Shown here: positions 57,851 through 64,000 of the stretch, piece by piece
How the letters are laid out: every line of letters starts with the position of its first letter
Position numbering within the stretch: position 1 is the first letter of the stretch
From: Cynocephalus volans
Lineage: Eukaryota > Chordata > Mammalia > Dermoptera > Cynocephalidae
Direction of reading: 5' to 3'
Length of the DNA: 64,000 bases
Assembly: GCF_027409185.1 (NCBI RefSeq)
Contig: NC_084464.1
Span: 46,103,095 to 46,167,094 of the forward strand
The notes under the pieces: generated by a model
The model's database searches: none
Told to the model about the DNA's origin: nothing
The model's input: the letters and a program-made list of their open reading frames with translations, nothing else
Position numbers and translations under genes: made by a program

Positions 57851-57884
57851 AAATTCCATACAGAAAAAAAAATTAGTACAACAT

Positions 57885-58060
57885 ATTAGCATTCATACAG
57901 CCACAGTATCCAATAAACAGGGCAGGATATTAGCCCCATGTGGCCACTAAGTACCTGATATACAGCCAGAGCCACACGTTGAAATGATAATATTTTAGCT
58001 ATACTGAGTTAAATAAAATATATTGTTAAACATCTTTTAAAGTACTCAAATAAGTGTTAG
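57885..58060. mobile_element. hAT-Charlie-like fragment
   Basis: agtatccaataaacagggca, gccccatgtggccactaagt and gatataca...ccacacgttga resemble an old hAT MITE (tagtggccacatgtggctac). It is weakly preserved. Confidence 0.5.
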
Positions 58061-59406
58061 GTCAGAAATTAAGATCTACTTTCTTAATCACTTCTGAATT
58101 CCACATATAAAAGAGAAACCAAAAACATAAAGAAAAAAGGACTTTGAAGTGGTTACTAAGCCAAAGCCTAATTTACTCTAGAATTCAATTGCTTTAGAGA
58201 CTATGTCAAAACAAAATACAAAGCTCTTAGAACTCATAAGAGGAAACTAGAAGGACACTGATCACTACAAAGCAAAATCCAGAGGCTAGCAGGCTCACAG
58301 CATTCCTTTCTGGGGCCAAATGTCCAAAACTGACATTCCCTTTGCAAAGAAGGGAAAGCATAAGCTCTTTAAAGATAAAAAGAAAAAAAAAATAAAGAGA
58401 ACTAAAGAAAGGTACTTTTTTCAAGTTAAAGATTATCTTGAAAAACAATTATAAAGATTATAGAATGAACGAATTTCTAGCTGAAAATAGATCTTTGCCA
58501 TTCCAAAGGAAAACCCATTAGAGCATTATGTGGCTGGCATCAAACCATCATTACAGGAACAGAATGCAATTTGCTTTTCAGTAGGAGATTATCCTCTTCA
58601 AAGACCCCCACCTTTAACTAGAAGGCTAATGGGAGGTTTCTAATAATAAAGCTATGGCTACATTCTGAGCAGTAATTAAGGAATATATACTACTTCAAAG
58701 ACTAAGATACTAGATAAAGCTTAAAAGAGCTATATATTGTTTTAGACACCAATCATCATTTTGTTAAAAAATAATCACACATAAGTTTTATGGCACACAT
58801 TGATTATTTGAATGGAAGGCAATTATGCCTGCTTCCTTACTTATAAGAGAAATGCTCTAGTCTGATCCAGGAGCAAGTAAACACACGGGCACTTACTAAA
58901 AATTCCCATCACGCAACAAATCAGTAAAACCTTAAGAATTTCTAACCTGCAACAGTTTCAGCATATATGCAGATATAATTTTTGTTAAGGGGACATGTAC
59001 ATATCTCAATTTTAAGTCTTTTTTCCTTTTTAATATTTCTGAAATCAGGATGCATCACATAATCAACGTGTTCATTTAATAGGGCAGTGGCTCTACCCTT
59101 CCCGCCCTTCAAGAAAAGTAATTATTAAACCAATGATGTATATTAAAAGTACTATCACATAAGAATCATGGAAGTGCATTAAGTTCAACTTGCAAACGTT
59201 TCACTGACGGGGCTATATTCTCTAAGTAGCTAAAACACTTTTTAACTAGATCCCGCCTAAGCCATAGCCCTTACTAATGCATACACAAAAAAAAAAAGTA
59301 AAGAATTTTTTTTTAAAGCAAATTATGCCTAAGTATTTAATCTTTAAAATGGTCCCTGTTTTTTTTTGTTGTTGTTGTTTGTTTGTTTGGTGTGTGTGTA
59401 TGTGTG

Positions 59407-59410
<4 letters not shown>
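58061..59410. other. AT-rich unique DNA
   Basis: No repeat or exon is recognised, apart from (TTG)n and (GT)n runs at 59367-59410. Confidence 0.4.
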
Positions 59411-59445
<35 letters not shown>

Positions 59446-59526
59446 AGCTGGCTGGTATAGGGATCAAACTCTGGACCTTGGTGTTATCAGCACCATGCTC
59501 TAAACAACTGAGCTAACTGGCAGCCC
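59411..59526 (-). mobile_element. CYN monomer with 33-base poly-T
   Basis: T33 is followed by gcagctggctggtataggga, ctggaccttggtgttatcag, caccatgctctaaacaactg and agctaactggcagccc. The long pure tail suggests a fairly recent copy or slippage. Confidence 0.88.
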
Positions 59527-59530
59527 TAAT

Positions 59531-59586
59531 AAAGAATTATACTTGCTTAAAAAAAAAAAAAAAAAAAAGAATTATACTTGGTTAAA
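59531..59586. repeat. Poly(A) run flanked by a direct duplication
   Basis: aaagaattatacttgctt, then A20, then gaattatacttggtt preceded by the shared A. The duplicated block is 15-17 bp with one difference. Confidence 0.85.
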
Positions 59587-59739
59587 AAAATGTATAGGAA
59601 CTATCACTCTCAAATTCAGAATCCTTGGAATCTAGCATTCCAGACAAAGAAGTTTCTATTAATAGGACTCTGGCTACCATTTAAGAAAAAAAGGTGCGGC
59701 TTTCAAATGTTATTTTTGCCTTTCTCCCAAACTTTCTGT

Positions 59740-59770
59740 GTATGTGTGTGTGCGTGTGTGTGTGTGTGTA
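59740..59770. repeat. (GT)n microsatellite
   Basis: An interrupted tgtgtatgtgtgtgtgcgtg run. Confidence 0.9.
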
Positions 59771-60075
59771 TTTTGTTGAGGAATAATAAAACTAATTATA
59801 AAGCAAACTGTGTTAGCGCTAATAGCATACTTTAACATTATTCACACCTGATTGATAAAGCAGTTAAAATATTTGATGCTTCATACCTGGACATGCAAAT
59901 ATTTTGCTAATTACTGTACTTTACAGAAGGATCACTGTTTCATCTGCTTTCTTGATTTTCTATGGTCCACATAGGTTGAGGACCCACATACCTGCATTTT
60001 AGAGTTTAATCTGAACAGTACAGCCATTTCACATTGCCTTGACTCACACAGAACTACCTAGACAGACCACCAATC

Positions 60076-60092
60076 ACCACCACCTGGTGGCA
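60076..60092 (+). promoter_or_regulatory. CTCF-like motif, one mismatch
   Basis: CCACCTGGTGGCAGT fits CCASYAGRKGGCRS with T for A at the sixth core position. The reverse strand also fits with one mismatch. Occupancy is unknown. Confidence 0.3.
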
Positions 60093-62498
60093 GTGCAACT
60101 GACGGTGGGCTTCCTTCCCCAAAGATGAAAAAACCTATCACATAACATAAAAATATTTTAGGATTTCAGATCTCATTTATATTTTGAAATGTCCCTTCTA
60201 AAACATTTCCCATACAAGTCACAATCAGCCTAGGCTAGCATTTCTCTCATCAAAAATGAAATTTTGTTTTGAAGGGCTACTGACGTTTCTGATATTGGAG
60301 AATTCTAGATATCAGAACTGAAACAATAAGCATCTTATGGAGAATCATCCAGAAGCAAATGAAGCAGCCTTTTTGAGTTCAACATAAAAGAACGATGTTC
60401 TAAAGGTGGGATTAATAGCCAAAAGGCTAGAGAACTGGGAGAAATGCAAGGCAGAACAGCATCTAAGTAGAAGACACCATGGATTCTAGTAAGAAAAAGT
60501 CTGTATGAAACCAGAACTTCTTTTATAATTTGATCAGTTAAAATACAGGAGAGGAATAAGGAAGGAAGGAAGGTCCCACATTACCTGGCTAGGGAGAACA
60601 TGTTAAAATGCAGAAACTGGAAAAAGAACTCACAAAGATTTTAGAAAATAAACAATCAGTGTGGCTTACATGGAGCACCCAGTACATTTCCTAATATGTG
60701 GGAGCTATTGTGGTCTGGGAGCTTATTAAGGGAAGGTTCATTTCTAACCTCTGAGAAACCAAATGAATGATGTATAAGTATTTAATCAACATGTAAAATG
60801 TCCCTAGGTACACATGTGAGGTATTTAACAAGAAGAACTACTTCAAGTGGGGGAAACCTCATTAGTACAAGATAACCAGAGTATCACTTGACCTTAGCTT
60901 ACTTCACAACTAGGTCCCTGTGTTTAGAGGAAACTTTTATGACACAGGGGTAAATCTCTCCTGTGGAACTTTGGAAGAGGGTACTCTGATAGAAGGAGGG
61001 GAAGCATGTTACTGTTGGTACCGAGACTAAAATGGGGACAATTACTCATTCTACTTATTCCTTGCCCAGATCCTAATGTCCTAGACTACAGTGTATCTCC
61101 TAGCAGGCAGGAACTCCTTGAGTAACACTGATATTTACCCAACTACCTAAGAGTATTCCTGCCATTCTCAAATTCCACTCACTCTAGGAGTGAAAAGAGG
61201 GCATGGGGACCATATACCCCACCCTCACTTAACCACAACAAATATCATCAATACCCAAAAGCCAAAGTTTCCTTATGAAACCCCTATAGTAGAGAGGGCC
61301 AAATTAATGACAAAAATTATAAAATTACTTTTGTTAATTTATAACAGCTAATTTATAACTTTTATTAGACTTTAGGTAAATCACAAATTTTTTCTGATCT
61401 TCAGTATCCTCATACATAAAATGCAGCTAATATTTCCTTCATAAAGTAATTTATATACAAAAAGCCCAATACAAATGCCTGACATACAGCATATAGTAAG
61501 TACTAGAATTTGCTAGTGCTTATTCCTATTTGCTAGTATTTGCTACTTAGATAAAAGCTAAGAAGTAAATTTTATCTAACTAGCTAATTCCTTTAGTGGG
61601 GTGGAGTGGGAAGAAGTATTAAAGTGAGAAAAAAAAAAAGATAAAATGCTGGAGCATGAAAATAAATCTGCCAAGAATGAGATACCTACTGATCCTCAAC
61701 TAAGAGAAGTAGAAATCAGTGTGGCAGGAGACAGTGTTGGCTGTCAAAATTAACAGATGAAGCTACAGGCAGTCAGTGGGGGGTCTTGTAATATGCTCCA
61801 CATAACGAAGAACTGTCCACTCAACATGCCAACAGCATGCCTTTTGAGAAACTCTGAGAGAATGCAACCAATCTCAAATGGGAGGGATAGAACCCACTTC
61901 ATAAATTATTGAATATATCAAAAATTCCTTTTGAGGAAGAGAAATGAGCTGAAACAACATTAAGAGTTATAAAAATAGAGTAGATTCTACAGAAGACCTT
62001 CTATAGAAGAGATTACCCCACCCAAAACAAAAATAAATAAAAAACCACCTCTGTTGTTAAAACAGAATGATGAAGCAGAAAGTTACACCTAACCTGTCCA
62101 AATTTGTGCCCGGGCAAAAAAGCAAGACTAGAGTTCTCAAGCACTGGAGAACAAACACTAAGAATGAGCATCTTTCCATCAAAGGGATTTTTTTTTTAAG
62201 GTCATATATATTGTCTTCCTCCCGCCTTAAAAATGCTGACATTCACTTAGAAAATTTACTGAGCAGCTACTGTCTGCTCTGCACTTGGGTTCAGCTTTTT
62301 GAAGAGTTTCAAAGATAAATCAGACATGTATCACCTTAAGTTTTAAAGGTGATACTAGACGTTTATCAAATTAACTGGGTAGAAAGAGGTAAGGAGCAAA
62401 AGAGAAGCAAAGGAGTAAGAGGTGAAGAGATAATGCAATGGAGTTCAGCAGTGTTGAGAAACTACCATGGGTAAGAAGATTCTTAGCAGAGGTCACCT
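60093..62498. other. AT-rich unique DNA
   Basis: A weak MIR/L2 end is possible at 62240-62300. No exon, RNA gene or recent element is seen. Confidence 0.4.
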
Positions 62499-62850
62499 GA
62501 AAATGGAATCTTGAAAATACCACATGTTCTCACTTATTGGTGGGAGCTAAAAATTAATATATAAATTCACACACACACACACACACACACAAAACCGGGG
62601 GGGGGGGAAGAAGATATAACAACCACAATTACTTGAAGTTGATACGACAAGCAAACAGAAAGGACATTGTTGGGGGGGAGGGGGGAAGGGAGAAGGGAGG
62701 GAGGTTTTGGTGATGGGAAGCAATAATCAGCCACAATGTATATCGACAAAATAAAATTTAAAAAAAAAAAAAAAGCAGTTTTGCCTAAGATAGCTTAAGA
62801 GATTAAACAGAGACTTTCTAATGCAAAAAAAAAGAAAATGGAATCTTGAA
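62499..62850 (+). mobile_element. 5'-truncated L1 with 3' transduction
   Basis: L1 3' UTR 62516-62759 (catgttctcacttattggtg, (CA)n, G-rich tract, cagccacaatgtatatcgac, aaaataaaattt) is followed by A15, then 50 bp of non-L1 DNA (62775-62824), A9, and the repeat of GAAAATGGAATCTTGAA. That duplication is at 62499 and 62834, so both A tails and the 50 bp lie inside one insertion. Confidence 0.88.
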
Positions 62851-62989
62851 GGGAAGGGACAAATAATCTCTCTGTATTTTGATATGTGATTACATGTTCA
62901 TTTGTTATTCAACAAACAGTTCTTAATTATTAGGAGAAAAACACCTAAAATACAATGTGTTAAGTATAACAACCATGTACATGATATTA

Positions 62990-63335
62990 ATGAAAAAGGG
63001 AAGGGTGAATTTCCTTAGGGTAGTAAAGCATAGGCAAGGGGGCAGGAGGGAAGGAAGAAAGGTGACTTGATCAGAGCCTTGAGGATAAGGAGGAACTTGC
63101 TAGAAAGGAAAGAAAAAGATATTTCAGGCAATGGCATGAAGAACATGAATATTTTAGAACATGAACAAGAGGGTGGAGAAGTGAAAGCATGTGACATCTT
63201 TGGGGACTGACTGTGGGGGGTTAGGAGGTAATTAGAGATGAAAGTGAAAATGAGGTCGGACCAGATCATGAAGAGTTTTAAGTCCCATGCCAAGCAGTTT
63301 GGCTTCATTACAGTAGGCACAAAGGTTTTAGGCAA
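62990..63335 (-). repeat. L2, reverse
   Basis: tcagagccttgaggataagg, gaggtcggaccagatcatga and agcagtttggcttcattaca match reverse L2 text. Confidence 0.6.
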
Positions 63336-63915
63336 AAAAATGATGCCACATAAGCATTATGAGATATTCTTTCTATATTAAATTTTTTTGAGACTAAAAA
63401 TATTTAAAGTTTCCACTGGCTACAAAAACATGTATGAGAATATTAATTCCAGGACACCTTGAAATAATTCAAAAGGTCCCACTGACCAACAGGCCACGAG
63501 TCCAGTTAAGAGCATCACCATGGATGGTGTACTGGGGGTGACAGCTGAAGCCATGTGGGTGGATGAGGTCACCAAGCATGAACGGGGCCCAGCTCAGAAC
63601 CTAGTAATCCCAGGGCAAAGACAAGACTAAACAGAGACAAGGAAAGAACATTCAGAGGAGGAGAAACAGGAGAAAAGTACACATTTCAAAAAACATTTGC
63701 AATATGGTACCAAATGATAATTAGAAGGTCAGTTGGTATGGAGACTGCAAAGAAGCTATTAGATTTGGAAGCTGAGTAGTCACTAAAAAACTTTCATTGG
63801 AGTGGGAAGTGGGTAAAAGACAGATCGGGATGAAGAGTAAATAGAAAATGTGGAAGAAGAGACAATGAGTACAGATCACTGTTCAAAAAGTTTGGCAATA
63901 AAGCAAAGAAGTATT
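63336..63915. other. Unique or decayed repeat DNA
   Basis: Contains phrases of old LINE-type repeats (cattggagtgggaagtgggt) but no firm assignment. Confidence 0.3.
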
Positions 63916-63953
63916 TTGAATCCCCATAATGGTCAGCTGCCAAAAAAAAAAAA
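63916..63953 (+). mobile_element. 5'-truncated CYN monomer end
   Basis: ttgaatccccataatggtca and gctgcc plus A12 form the last third of a monomer, from box B onward. Confidence 0.75.
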
Positions 63954-64000
63954 GCAGTGAGAGGTGTTAGTAGTCTGATAAATTGACAGGTTGGAAGGAA

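Noticed and set aside
1-64000. CRISPR array, prokaryotic defence system, phage or plasmid genes
   Set aside because: Mammalian SINEs and LINEs, spliced exons and absence of operons exclude a prokaryotic origin. The only regular repeat array is the 80-bp VNTR without spacers.

Overview
This is mammalian nuclear DNA. It is dominated by interspersed repeats and contains very little coding sequence. The most telling element is a SINE family derived from tRNA-Ile. About 20 copies are present: tRNA-like monomers, and dimers whose left half has a box B reading gggttcggatcc and whose right half reads gggttaagatcc and ends ccttaccggtcatctt plus an A tail. As I know the family, these are the CYN SINEs of colugos (Dermoptera, Galeopterus/Cynocephalus), so I infer a colugo genome. 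MIR, L2, L1M, MER5/MER20, MER8 and MaLR-type LTR remnants are the normal mammalian background.

Layout. 1-20 kb is a GC-richer flank made of unique DNA, many MIR and L2 fragments, a few CYN copies, an L1 3' end and a solo LTR with a clean 5-bp target duplication; I found no exon there. 20-40.3 kb holds the 3' end of one protein-coding gene on the minus strand. A 329-bp internal exon (40302-39974) has a good acceptor and donor. A terminal coding exon encodes only 11 residues plus stop (23606-23571) and is followed by a long repeat-poor probable 3' UTR. The intron between them is 16.4 kb. I do not recognise the gene. The exon encodes a short hydrophobic start followed by a polar Ser/Asn/Gln-rich segment with an NPF motif. 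Upstream exons must lie beyond 64 kb or be too short for me to see.

40.3-64 kb is AT-rich intron or upstream DNA. It is dominated by an ancient, nearly full-length minus-strand L1 (about 47.2-56.4 kb) that acted as a landing pad for later insertions: a small mariner-like MITE, a 2.5-kb L1-ended element carrying an 80-bp VNTR of about 17 units, several CYN copies, a second L1 fragment and a 41-bp tailless CYN. A young 5'-truncated L1 3' end at 62.5 kb appears to carry a 50-bp 3' transduction.

The exciting material is retrotransposon biology: the SVA-like VNTR/L1 composite, the tailless SINE, the transducing L1, a poly(A)-only insertion and a hybrid short CYN. I found no prokaryotic-type system, CRISPR array or complete gene.
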